Positions 1 through 6,559 of a stretch of 64,000 nt of DNA are shown one piece after another. The position numbers were made by a program, and so were the translations under genes. This stretch comes from a virus. The stretch spans positions 45,287 to 109,286 of the IMG/VR virus record IMGVR_UViG_3300017730_000002, one strand, 5' to 3'. Position 1 is the stretch's first letter. Each line of letters opens with the position of its first letter. Below the pieces are notes generated by a model, which ran no database searches, was not told the origin of the DNA, and saw only the letters and a program-made list of their open reading frames with translations.

Positions 1-1124
1 TATATAGGATTAGTATACTCTCTATATAGAAGATAAGATACATAGTATCCCGCATTTAGATTTGTTTGAATAGATTTAGGAGGGAAAACCTCGGTCATAA
101 GGTGGGCTCTTATGATTACTGTTGACTTAGGTTCGCTACCTTCGTTGTATCAGGGCTTAGATGTTTCGTCTAGGGTTTAATAATGCCTTTGGGTTCAACT
201 TTTCTTGGTTGGGCAAGTGCTTCGCACTTCTTGAGTATTCAAACATTAAATAGGTACAAGTAGGGTGTATTCCCGTAAATTAGTTCTTGCTAAGTTGACA
301 GAGAGTCAAGCCTTTTTTATTTACAAACCTATGACTAGAGAGTCGGTCATAGTATAAATGGAATAGAAATTAGAAATTGTATAGGTTCTAACGTAATTTT
401 AAAAGTTAGTATAGGCATACAACATATGCTTAGAGGTCTGGATGACTGTCTGTCCTTAAATGTGAACTATACTATGCAATATTTTCTTTTCGCGATTTAT
501 TATCATTTCTAATTGATATGCTTCGGCTATTAATTAGTCTTAATCCCAAGTTGTCGGGATTTAAAATCACAGATGTTGAACTGTGATATGAATTCGTTCT
601 AATAGACAAAACACCGTGTAATCAGTACCTTTCTTGTAAGGGGAGCAGTTGCACACAAGGGTGGATAGGACAAAGACCTTACAGGGTTCTAAAACTATCA
701 GTGTTATATGTAAAGAGTACGGTCTGTAAACTGTACGTGGTTGCATATGAAATTAGGGATTTGAGCTACTATCCTAGTAAAACGTAAAATGCTAAGTCTT
801 AACTAAAAACAAAGAACTGGACAATGACGTGAAGTCTAAAGCTTATGGTGTAATTAGAAGTGCCTAATCATAGTTTAGAAATGAACTGTGTTATCCCGCA
901 AGGGGTTGTGAATTTTATGTGCCAGCATAATTGAAGCAACACTTAATTGAGATGTCATTGGCCAATGATATTGATAGAGAGTAGAATGATTACATCTTAT
1001 CCTGTTACTATGCAGTCGATCATAGTATGGCAAAGTTAATGAAGGATTTTTCTATCCGTGTGCTAACCCTTACAAATTGAGGGGTCATTAACATTTTGAA
1101 CCGAGTAGTGCTAGGTTCTTTTTT
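1..1124 (+). ncRNA. Candidate large structured noncoding RNA region
   Basis: No convincing gene is seen in about 1.1 kb, which is exceptional in this compact genome. The stretch is rich in exact hairpins: 95-115 (TCATAAG/CTTATGA), 509-537 (12 bp with one bulge and a cUUCGg tetraloop), 542-561 (AATCCC/GGGATT), 566-587 (ATCACAG/CTGTGAT), 895-904 (CCC-GCAA-GGG, a GNRA loop) and 1006-1027 (TACTATG/CATAGTA). It ends in a terminator-like hairpin with a T tract. UUCG and GNRA loops are hallmarks of folded functional RNA. Phage RNAs of the GOLLD or ROOL type have similar size and style, but membership is not shown. The strand is inferred from the terminal T tract and the downstream genes. More than one RNA may be present, and the 5' end may lie outside the window. 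Confidence 0.55.
1098..1124 (+). terminator. Terminator-like hairpin ending the 5' noncoding region
   Basis: GAACC (1098-1102) pairs with GGTTC (1114-1118), followed directly by six T residues. The A-rich start region of the next gene follows. It may end the upstream structured RNA or act as a processing or attenuation site. Confidence 0.5.
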
Positions 1125-1145
1125 ATTCACTTAAAACATTTTGAA

Positions 1146-1409
1146 ATGGAGACATTTGTATCTTACAAAAACAAAGTAGTTAATAGACGTAATGATGATC
1201 TCGCTGAGAGTAATTTAGTCTATCCTATTGGTAAAGGGTATCATCAAGTAGCGCAACTTGATAAATCCTGGGTATTAAAGTATTTGCGTTTGAAATTAGG
1301 TCGTGGAGTTAAAGATATTCATAACAAGTATGTAGTTCGTATTAAGAATGATATGCTTGTATATAACTGTGACGGCAAGTATTGGTTAATTAAAAAAAAT
1401 AATGACTAA
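1146..1409 (+). CDS. Hypothetical protein, 87 aa
   Basis: Not recognised. A basic, tyrosine-rich small protein with alternating charged and hydrophobic residues suggestive of a compact beta-rich fold. No signal peptide, membrane segment or cysteine motif is seen. The ATG follows a CACTTAAAACATTTT leader typical of genes here and comes 22 bases after a terminator-like hairpin. It overlaps the next gene by 8 bases, so the two are probably translationally coupled. As the first gene after the structured RNA region it may be expressed very early; that is inference. Confidence 0.65.
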   Translation: METFVSYKNKVVNRRNDDLAESNLVYPIGKGYHQVAQLDKSWVLKYLRLKLGRGVKDIHNKYVVRIKNDMLVYNCDGKYWLIKKNND

Positions 1410-1632
1410 AGAAGAAGCATTAGAAAAGACTAGAAAGAAATTCACTAACCTCTTTGATGGAGATATCCTTCCAAGGGTTAGTGTCGGTAAGATTATATCT
1501 TACTATGAATCACTTATTGCAGGTAACAAACCTATAGTTACTGATAGAGATTGTAATATTACAAGAGCATTCAATGAAGCATCGAATTATGATATGATGG
1601 ATGATCTTGATGAATATTATGATGGTATTTAA
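1402..1632 (+). CDS. Hypothetical protein, 76 aa
   Basis: Not recognised. Largely helical and acidic towards the C terminus (ends MMDDLDEYYDGI); no cysteines and no membrane segment. Its start lies inside the end of the preceding gene with an 8-base overlap (ATGACTAA), the coupling seen repeatedly in this genome. It is followed by about 200 noncoding bases with hairpins. Confidence 0.65.
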   Translation: MTKEEALEKTRKKFTNLFDGDILPRVSVGKIISYYESLIAGNKPIVTDRDCNITRAFNEASNYDMMDDLDEYYDGI

Positions 1633-1783
1633 CCTGACACAGCGGGTTAATAGAGGTTGTACGGTCCAAATTTACTCTATAAAATCTTATGGGACCTATG
1701 CTGGTAACAGTTCCAGACACGGAGATGAGATGAAACCTTAGACACTTAATTAATGTCTGTATGGGATTAAGCCGTGAAAGAAT
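1633..1783 (+). ncRNA. Structured intergenic RNA candidate
   Basis: No gene fits here. Short complementary segments are visible: AACC/GGTT just after the stop codon, GGTCC/GGACC around 1656-1696, CTGG/CCAG around 1700-1715, and AGACA/TGTCT at 1740-1757. Read with the terminator at 1784-1817, it could be a small folded RNA or a structured 3' untranslated region. The helices are short and no covariation was available, so this is tentative. Confidence 0.35.
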
Positions 1784-1817
1784 GAGGGTAGACTGTGAAA
1801 AAAACTACCCTCTTTTT
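1784..1817 (+). terminator. Intrinsic terminator-like hairpin
   Basis: GAGGGTAG (1784-1791) pairs perfectly with CTACCCTC (1805-1812) and is followed by TTTTT. The A-rich leader of the next gene begins immediately after, so it may be a terminator, attenuator or processing hairpin. Confidence 0.7.
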
Positions 1818-1843
1818 ATTTATTTACTTAAAAACAAATTATC

Positions 1844-2257
1844 GTGAAATTATTTGATAAAAGAATTAACTTAGATGTAAAAACAGAAAATTTAATTGGT
1901 CTTGCCATAGGTATAGACTCGTGGGGTAAAGTAGATGTAAGAACTAGACAGTATCAACTGTTAATCTTATGTTTTGTAATAGAATTACAAACAAGAACTA
2001 CTATTAAAGAAAAAATAGTAAAGAAAAATCTATACAAGAAGAAAAGGAGAACAACTCGTACAGCTAAATTTATAGCATTTATGTGTGGATTATGTATGCT
2101 TGCATCTTGTTTGGCTATATATGAAGCTCTTAATGCTACTACAGGTGCTACTGCATATTCTTTTACATTAGTATCAGCAGTATTTTTAGCTTTATTTGTA
2201 GTGATAGGCATAAGTTATCTCATTATGGATAATAAAGAAAAATACTATGTTGAGTAA
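1844..2257 (+). CDS. Predicted membrane protein, 137 aa
   Basis: Function not recognised. The N-terminal ~70 residues are cytosol-like and end in a very basic KKKRRTTRT stretch. Two hydrophobic segments follow at about residues 76-94 and 106-127, then a short polar tail. This suggests a small inner-membrane protein with two helices and a positive-inside N terminus. The start is a GTG behind a TTTATTTACTTAAAAACAAA leader, matching the start regions of ATG genes in this window. Roles such as membrane remodelling or superinfection exclusion are possible but unsupported. Confidence 0.65.
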   Translation: MKLFDKRINLDVKTENLIGLAIGIDSWGKVDVRTRQYQLLILCFVIELQTRTTIKEKIVKKNLYKKKRRTTRTAKFIAFMCGLCMLASCLAIYEALNATTGATAYSFTLVSAVFLALFVVIGISYLIMDNKEKYYVE

Positions 2258-2372
2258 ACTATTAACTAGATGGATTATATATTTTTTACTATTTGAAATG
2301 TTAATAGTGTTAGATTATATTTTAGAAATAATAATACCTTGTGTTTATTATCTTTATACTCAAGTATTGTAA
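2247..2372 (+). CDS. Small hydrophobic protein, 41 aa
   Basis: Not recognised. The frame starts with an ATG overlapping the end of the preceding membrane-protein gene by 11 bases. It encodes an almost wholly hydrophobic peptide (MLSKLLTRWIIYFLLF at the start), consistent with one or two membrane helices. It stops just before a strong terminator. The overlap and shared membrane character suggest it works with its upstream neighbour. At this length a chance frame cannot be excluded. Confidence 0.4.
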   Translation: MLSKLLTRWIIYFLLFEMLIVLDYILEIIIPCVYYLYTQVL

Positions 2373-2378
2373 AGACAT

Positions 2379-2408
2379 TGCAAGTAGGTAACACTACTTG
2401 CATTTTTT
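2379..2408 (+). terminator. Intrinsic terminator
   Basis: Perfect 9-bp stem TGCAAGTAG (2379-2387) / CTACTTGCA (2394-2402), 6-base loop, followed by TTTTTT. One of three intergenic hairpins built on a TGCAAG/CTTGCA core in this region. Confidence 0.8.
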
Positions 2409-2435
2409 GATTAATTATTTATTTAAAAACAAACT

Positions 2436-2573
2436 ATGTTACAACCCACAGATGAATGTTACATCTACATTAAAGATGGAAAAGAATTATTTACAGGATC
2501 GTTAGAATTAGCTCATAAAAGAGCAGATGATGACACCACAATTAAAGTTGTCAAAATTGACATAATCACTTAA
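2436..2573 (+). CDS. Hypothetical protein, 45 aa
   Basis: Not recognised. The ATG sits behind a canonical TTATTTAAAAACAAACT leader 28 bases after a terminator, which strongly supports a real start. The peptide begins MLQPTDECYIYIKDGKELF and looks like a small alpha/beta protein with no membrane segment. The next gene starts 13 bases after its stop. Confidence 0.55.
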   Translation: MLQPTDECYIYIKDGKELFTGSLELAHKRADDDTTIKVVKIDIIT

Positions 2574-2585
2574 AAATTAAAATTT

Positions 2586-2783
2586 ATGACTGAAATTATG
2601 ATTGAAGAGATTCAGGAATTGCACATTGCAGTACACCAAGAAGCAATCTCACCAGAAGAAATAGAAGAAAAGTATGAATGTAGACTTACTGTTAAGAACA
2701 TAAGAGAAATCAGAGATATATTATCTCGTTTGCATATGCAAGCTATGTGTCCACAGTTTGGTTTACCAAATTTTGAAATATGA
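2586..2783 (+). CDS. Hypothetical protein, 65 aa
   Basis: Not recognised. An acidic, mainly helical protein (many E and I) with two cysteines that do not form a clear metal site. It starts after an AAAAATTAAAATTT leader. Its TGA stop overlaps the ATG of the following lipoprotein gene (ATGA), so translation is probably coupled. Confidence 0.6.
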   Translation: MTEIMIEEIQELHIAVHQEAISPEEIEEKYECRLTVKNIREIRDILSRLHMQAMCPQFGLPNFEI

Positions 2784-2950
2784 AAAAAACAATTACATTA
2801 TTAGAACTTATAAAAATTGTATTACCAGTTGTTACTGTTGTTACATTAGTATTAATTATGTCCAGTTGTGGAACGGGACAAGTAAGCTGTGATGCTTATG
2901 GTCAAAATGATATAGAATATGGGGACATATCAGAAGATGAAGCAAGCTGA
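2780..2950 (+). CDS. Small predicted lipoprotein, 56 aa
   Basis: Function not known. The N terminus has a basic start (MKKT), a hydrophobic core of about 20 residues and a lipobox-like LIMSSC site, so it is predicted to be exported and lipidated at that cysteine. The mature part (~28 residues) holds a second cysteine and is acidic. It starts on an ATGA overlap with the previous gene and overlaps the next. Small phage lipoproteins often act in superinfection exclusion; that role is inference only. Confidence 0.55.
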   Translation: MKKTITLLELIKIVLPVVTVVTLVLIMSSCGTGQVSCDAYGQNDIEYGDISEDEAS

Positions 2951-3131
2951 AGCAGAGTACAAAGAGTTAGAGAATGATATCAGTACTGATGAGAAATCAA
3001 AAATGTACTGGAGTTCTAGAGAAAAGTATCGTTCATTAAAGTATGAATATACTATTCAAAGCTCTGTGCTTATATTAGTAGTGTTTGCTGCAGTAGCAGT
3101 AATTGCAAGTATTTTATTCGGAGGTGTGTAA
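2937..3131 (+). CDS. Small C-tail-anchored membrane protein, 64 aa
   Basis: Not recognised. The first ~43 residues are charged and probably coiled-coil (EAEYKELEND region). The last ~20 residues form one hydrophobic helix ending at FGGV, suggesting a tail-anchored or type II membrane protein. The ATG at 2937 gives a 14-base overlap with the lipoprotein gene; an in-frame ATG at 2919 would overlap by 32 bases and is less likely. The neighbouring lipoprotein hints at a shared envelope role. Confidence 0.55.
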   Translation: MKQAEAEYKELENDISTDEKSKMYWSSREKYRSLKYEYTIQSSVLILVVFAAVAVIASILFGGV

Positions 3132-3140
3132 TGCACCTCC
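3120..3140 (+). terminator. Hairpin spanning the stop codon
   Basis: GGAGGTG (3120-3126) pairs with CACCTCC (3134-3140), with the upstream stop codon in the loop. No long T tract follows; an ACAAATTATG leader-like sequence comes next. More likely an RNA processing or stability element than a classical terminator. Confidence 0.4.
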
Positions 3141-3157
3141 ACAAATTATGATTAGAA

Positions 3158-3754
3158 ATGGCATATAAAAAAGAAAAAAGAGGTGCTTCATTAGTAGTGA
3201 ATCACTTTGATAATCAGTTAAATATTGTAGGTAACTACTTTAATAAGTGGGTACATCACGAGATTAACCTTGATGAAAAAAAGACTAAAATAGTAACAGG
3301 AACTCAAAAATATCAATATTTAGATAAACCAGTAGTCTGGAGAGACAAATGGTTAAAGAGTAAATTCATTAACTGTAAGCAACAGATTGACAACCAATTA
3401 TGGTTTGTTGATTTTAATGCTTATGGATATCAAGTAAGCTTTACAGAAGAATTTGATGGCATTCATATTGGTGATGATTATTGGAATATTAAGAAATGTC
3501 AATTTCTTGGTAAAATAGTCAGTAGACTTAATCAGTATCTAAAACAAGAGAAAGACAATGCTATTGTTTTACATCCAGATGCAAAAGAAACAAGGTGTAT
3601 GATTAAGCCTGAAGTATTGGTCTCTTGTATTGAGTCAGTTAATAAGGATTTTCCTTATACACTGAAATCAAGAAGAGAATCATATGAACATGCTGAAAAT
3701 ATATTTGAGGTAACTCAAGGTAGAGAGCCTGAGCTAGATGATTTACCGTTTTAA
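3158..3754 (+). CDS. Protein with SSB-like acidic C-terminal tip, 198 aa
   Basis: No family is recognised with confidence. The body is rich in aromatic and beta-prone residues. The final residues, ELDDLPF, closely resemble the DDDIPF tip by which bacterial single-stranded DNA-binding proteins recruit partner proteins. It may be a diverged SSB or a protein that competes for SSB-binding partners. The tip is seen directly, an OB fold is not demonstrated, and another SSB-like candidate lies at 18.5 kb. The ATG follows AGAAATGG just after a hairpin. Confidence 0.6.
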   Translation: MAYKKEKRGASLVVNHFDNQLNIVGNYFNKWVHHEINLDEKKTKIVTGTQKYQYLDKPVVWRDKWLKSKFINCKQQIDNQLWFVDFNAYGYQVSFTEEFDGIHIGDDYWNIKKCQFLGKIVSRLNQYLKQEKDNAIVLHPDAKETRCMIKPEVLVSCIESVNKDFPYTLKSRRESYEHAENIFEVTQGREPELDDLPF

Positions 3755-3771
3755 GAATTTTTTAAGTGGAT

Positions 3772-3812
3772 AGGGTAAAGGTTGGAGATGTAATGTCTTC
3801 AGCCTTATGCCT
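3772..3812 (+). terminator. Long imperfect hairpin upstream of a gene start
   Basis: The arms at 3772-3788 and 3796-3812 pair over 17 positions with three mismatches; the core is AAGG/CCTT plus GGAGA/TCTTC. A TTTAAAAAACAAAATT leader and an ATG follow at once, the same arrangement as at other gene starts here. Confidence 0.5.
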
Positions 3813-3827
3813 TTAAAAAACAAAATT

Positions 3828-4262
3828 ATGCAGATAAAAAAAGTAGCTGTAAACATTACAGAAAGAGATATAACATCAATGGTTGAGACCATATGTAAAG
3901 AAACACAAAGTACACAAAAAGCAAATGACATTGCAGATCTATTTACAGAACTTTTATTAAAGAGTACTGAAGCATCTACATTATTTGTGCAAATTATGCT
4001 TGGTAATGGTTTACCACTAACATTGCGTGAAGGAGATGTAGTTAGATGTAAATGGGATAGGCTTAAAGTAGGACTAACAAATGCAGATGACACACTTGAT
4101 AGACTTCACGAAAATAATCTGATTAATGAAGATAATGAGGTTGTTTGTATGGTAAAATCATTCAGAGGTTATACAGAATATTTCCCATATACTGTGGAGT
4201 TTAAGTATGGAGATGATCTATATGCATCTTGTAGTATGGGATTTGAAGATATACTATCATAA
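3828..4262 (+). CDS. Hypothetical protein, 144 aa
   Basis: Not recognised. The N-terminal half is helical (residues ~5-55); the C-terminal half looks beta-rich and may be SH3-like. The start at 3828 is preferred over an in-frame ATG at 3807 because the TTTAAAAAACAAAATTATG leader directly precedes 3828, while 3807 lies within the upstream hairpin arm. No signal peptide or metal site is seen. The gene is followed by nearly 300 bases of hairpin-rich noncoding sequence. Confidence 0.65.
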   Translation: MQIKKVAVNITERDITSMVETICKETQSTQKANDIADLFTELLLKSTEASTLFVQIMLGNGLPLTLREGDVVRCKWDRLKVGLTNADDTLDRLHENNLINEDNEVVCMVKSFRGYTEYFPYTVEFKYGDDLYASCSMGFEDILS

Positions 4263-4554
4263 AACATTGCAAGCAGCTGTCATCGTAACTAAAATAAGGA
4301 GAGTTTAATAGTCCTTCCTTAGACACTGCTTGCATCTTATTAACCTGTAACTGACCCTTGAGTTTTAATTAACTATAGTCTGCGGTGGCTATGAGGGTCA
4401 GAACAGGTTTTAGTCATTATATTTTAGTCGAATATATGCTTGTAGCAAATAACAAAGGAAGAATTTTAACCCATTTTTCCTTTGTTAGCTATATAATGGC
4501 AATTTTTTTATTGTTGCATAGCCAACATATGAAAATTTATTGCGTAATTAGTAT
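4263..4554 (+). ncRNA. Intergenic array of strong hairpins
   Basis: This gene-free stretch holds consecutive perfect or near-perfect stems. TGCAAGCAG (4268-4276) pairs with CTGCTTGCA (4326-4334), extended by TGTC/GACA. AACCTGT plus CTGACCCT (4342-4358) pairs with AGGGTCAG plus ACAGGTT (4394-4409), 15 bp with a small internal loop. AACAAAGGAA (4451-4460) pairs with TTCCTTTGTT (4477-4486). A weaker GGCAA/TTGTTGC pair lies near 4500. Such ordered stems argue for a folded RNA; function and boundaries are unknown. Confidence 0.5.
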
Positions 4555-4797
4555 ATGAATTATCAGTTACCTAATGGAAAAGTTATCTATATCTCTATAG
4601 AGGAGTACTTATCCTTGACTGATGAAGATATCCAGCATCTTATAGCATTAGACTACGGTGATGTAATTACTAATCCCTTCAGTGGATCAGCAGTAGACAC
4701 TAAAGGTAAAGTAGAACCAACAGAACCCAGAGAGTTTTTAGATACGGGTGATGATGGTGAAACCTTTCCAGATATAAATCTATCAGATTTATCTTAA
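4555..4797 (+). CDS. Hypothetical protein, 80 aa
   Basis: Not assigned to a family. Acidic small protein: an N-terminal beta-prone segment (NYQLPNGKVIYISIEEY), a short helix, and a disordered, proline- and aspartate-rich C-terminal half. The style resembles small conserved proteins of Bacteroidota phages, but no function can be proposed. Single gene between two hairpin-rich gaps. Confidence 0.6.
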   Translation: MNYQLPNGKVIYISIEEYLSLTDEDIQHLIALDYGDVITNPFSGSAVDTKGKVEPTEPREFLDTGDDGETFPDINLSDLS

Positions 4798-4805
4798 TGT
4801 AATAT

Positions 4806-4848
4806 GACTTATTAAAGTCCACTTACTTGCATTTGGCAATGTGCAAGT
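4806..4848 (+). other. Paired intergenic hairpins with TGCAAG core
   Basis: GACTT (4806-4810) pairs with AAGTC (4815-4819), then ACTTGCA (4825-4831) pairs with TGCAAGT (4842-4848). The second shares its TGCAAG/CTTGCA core with the hairpins at 2379 and 4268. No T tract follows, so it may be a processing or stability element. Confidence 0.4.
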
Positions 4849-4870
4849 ATAGTATCTAGTTGCCCAATTA

Positions 4871-4894
4871 TTTATTTATTTATTTATTTATTTA
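4871..4894 (+). repeat. Six tandem TTTA tetranucleotides in a leader
   Basis: Six exact TTTA units lie 16 bases upstream of the next ATG, extending the TTTATTTA element seen singly in other leaders. Perfect tandem repeats of this kind can change copy number by slippage, which would alter leader length. Confidence 0.75.
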
Positions 4895-4909
4895 TCAAAA
4901 CAATTCATT

Positions 4910-5389
4910 ATGAATTCAAAAGTTAAAGTAGTAGCTAATGCTACAACAGGAGCGGTTGTTAATGTATCAGAGAACAACCCAGAGTATGGTTATATTAGAT
5001 TAGAGCAAACTAAAGCTGTAATTGATGATAACGGATTTTTAAAGAATAGAAGTATTTCTACTTTATTGCAAGGTAATGTAGAAGACCTTAGATCTTTAGG
5101 ATTTTTTGCAGGTCAAGAAGTTCCTGGTAAAATTTGCGTTCAAGAATCTTTAGAAGCATTTAGTTCTAAAAATCCTGAAAGAGATTTGAAAGTAGCGGGT
5201 GTTACAGGTATTGTATGCAGACAAGGTGAGTCACCTATTTATCGCAAGACTGTTTATGATCCAACAGGTTCTAAAGTAGAATCTTTTGTTCAGCATGATA
5301 ATGTTGCTGAGTTAAGAGCAGCATATGATGCTCAGAAAGCTACTAGTGAAGCTATTAAGCCTAATGCAGATTTCTCTATAGGAGGATAA
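4910..5389 (+). CDS. Conserved-looking phage protein, 159 aa
   Basis: Function not known. A soluble, probably beta-rich protein with repeated hydrophobic strands through residues ~3-125 and a disordered tail ending ADFSIGG. From memory it resembles a small protein recurrent in crAss-like phages, but this was not checked. It has the most elaborate leader in the window (hairpins, six TTTA repeats, then ATCAAAACAATTCATT), which suggests strong or regulated expression. Nucleic-acid binding is possible but no motif proves it. Confidence 0.65.
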   Translation: MNSKVKVVANATTGAVVNVSENNPEYGYIRLEQTKAVIDDNGFLKNRSISTLLQGNVEDLRSLGFFAGQEVPGKICVQESLEAFSSKNPERDLKVAGVTGIVCRQGESPIYRKTVYDPTGSKVESFVQHDNVAELRAAYDAQKATSEAIKPNADFSIGG

Positions 5390-5410
5390 TAAATTTTAAT
5401 GGTTACAGAT

Positions 5411-5434
5411 AAAGGGTCAGCAATGGCCCTTTTT
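5411..5434 (+). terminator. Intrinsic terminator-like hairpin
   Basis: AAAGGG (5411-5416) pairs with CCCTTT (5427-5432), running into TTTTT. It lies before the true start of the next gene and argues against the in-frame ATG at 5399. Confidence 0.65.
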
Positions 5435-5467
5435 CTATTTATGAATTTAATAAAAAACAAGTTGTAT

Positions 5468-5962
5468 ATGAGTTCGACTAAAAAACAAAAATTTGAGTAC
5501 TCTGGAAAACTAGAAGAGTACCAGTTGTATAAGAAAAATACTTATACCAAATATGAAGCAGATCAATATTCACAATATCAAAACTTTCTTTATAAGAGAG
5601 CATTGTATGGTCTAAAGTCTTTACCAGCTGAAGAAGTAGCAAAGATGAGTAAGCAAAAGCAGATTAGAATACAAAGAGTTAACAGAAGAGCACAGCGTGT
5701 TCTTAATGAAGCAAAGCAAAGAAAAGTAATTAGTATTACTAATGGTTTATTTGCAAAATGGTTTCCTGATACAAAATTTACTAAGTTTATGCTTGGCAGT
5801 ACTGAAACAGATTTCAAAGTAAGAAATACTCTAAATTTTAAAGATTTAAATATTGATAAACATGAAATAGTTCGTATATTTATTGAAGAAGGAATCTTAA
5901 GTTCAAACTTTTTAAGTTTAAGAAGAGATCCTAATCAGTTACCAAGATTAAAAAATGTATAG
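5468..5962 (+). CDS. Hypothetical basic protein, 164 aa
   Basis: Not recognised. Strongly basic and helical (long K/R-rich run at residues ~45-85), with a folded C-terminal region, so nucleic-acid or ribosome association is plausible. The start at 5468 is chosen because it follows a TTTAATAAAAAACAAGTTGTAT leader. The in-frame ATG at 5399 would translate through a terminator-like hairpin. It overlaps the next gene by 8 bases. Confidence 0.65.
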   Translation: MSSTKKQKFEYSGKLEEYQLYKKNTYTKYEADQYSQYQNFLYKRALYGLKSLPAEEVAKMSKQKQIRIQRVNRRAQRVLNEAKQRKVISITNGLFAKWFPDTKFTKFMLGSTETDFKVRNTLNFKDLNIDKHEIVRIFIEEGILSSNFLSLRRDPNQLPRLKNV

Positions 5963-6155
5963 AAACCAAGAATTATCAGAAATAGACCAAGAGTTTTATG
6001 ATTTTACTAAAGATTTTGATTTAGAAGATTGGAGAACGGTTAGAACTGAAGATTATTGGTGGGTAGAGACTCCTATTGGTACTAAAAGACCAAGGAGTAC
6101 CTATGAAAAGCTTGATTTAATTAGGCATTACGTTAATAAAGGAGTGCCAAAATGA
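5955..6155 (+). CDS. Hypothetical protein, 66 aa
   Basis: Not recognised. Acidic N-terminal half, tryptophan-rich centre (EDYWWVETP) and basic end. Overlaps both neighbours (8 bases upstream, 4 downstream), so it belongs to the coupled run that leads into the HNH protein. Confidence 0.6.
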   Translation: MYRNQELSEIDQEFYDFTKDFDLEDWRTVRTEDYWWVETPIGTKRPRSTYEKLDLIRHYVNKGVPK

Positions 6156-6559
6156 AACCAAAGTTAAAAGAATGTGACGGTTGTCAAAAGATGACTGTTA
6201 TATGGAAGAATCATGAGGGTAATAGATACTGTAAATATTGCTGGAGTTGCCACAAAAGCAGTACTAACAAGCCAAAGAAACCAAACAAGTCTGTTATCCC
6301 TCGTGTTTCTGCCAAAAGAAAGAAGAAAGATGCTGAGTATCTTAAGTTAAGAGAAAGATATCTTATTGACAATTCCCTATGTAAAGTTAAAGTTCAAGGA
6401 TGCAGTAGTAATGCTACTGATGTTCATCATACATATGCAGGCAGTAACCGTGATGCTTTTTATTTGGTTCAAAGTACATGGATTCCTGTTTGCAGGAATT
6501 GTCATAACTGGATCCACGAGCATCCAGAAGAAGCAAGAATTATGAATTATTTAAAATGA
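6152..6559 (+). CDS. Zinc-ribbon HNH-type protein, 135 aa
   Basis: Probable metal-binding HNH nuclease or related DNA-binding protein. An N-terminal zinc ribbon uses C8/C11 and C27/C30 (CDGCQ ... YCKYC). A basic linker (KRKKKD) leads to an HNH-like module: cysteine pair in CKVKVQGC, the DVHH motif, and the closing CRNCHNWIHEH. Phage proteins of this type act in recombination (NinG/Rap-like), packaging or homing. Its place in a coupled run just before an SF2 helicase favours a phage DNA-metabolism role over a free-standing homing gene. The motifs are clear; the substrate is unknown. Confidence 0.75.
   Translation: MKPKLKECDGCQKMTVIWKNHEGNRYCKYCWSCHKSSTNKPKKPNKSVIPRVSAKRKKKDAEYLKLRERYLIDNSLCKVKVQGCSSNATDVHHTYAGSNRDAFYLVQSTWIPVCRNCHNWIHEHPEEARIMNYLK

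Noticed and set aside
57-64. TAGATTTG matching the TAnnTTTG promoter box
   Set aside because: No TTG or TTTG at suitable spacing upstream; chance match is likely in AT-rich sequence.
331-357. ATG after a TTTTTTATTTACAAACCT leader inside the 5' noncoding region
   Set aside because: The leader resembles real gene starts but the frame stops after eight codons and lies within a local hairpin, so it is not listed as a gene.
1-1124. Additional tRNA genes in the 5' noncoding region
   Set aside because: Several TTC-containing loops occur but none completes an acceptor, D, anticodon and T arm together.
3807-3827. Upstream in-frame ATG for the 144-aa gene
   Set aside because: It lies in the arm of a hairpin; the ATG at 3828 has the standard A-rich leader directly in front.
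5399-5467. Upstream in-frame ATG for the 164-aa gene
   Set aside because: The extra residues would be encoded by a terminator-like hairpin, and the ATG at 5468 has the usual leader.
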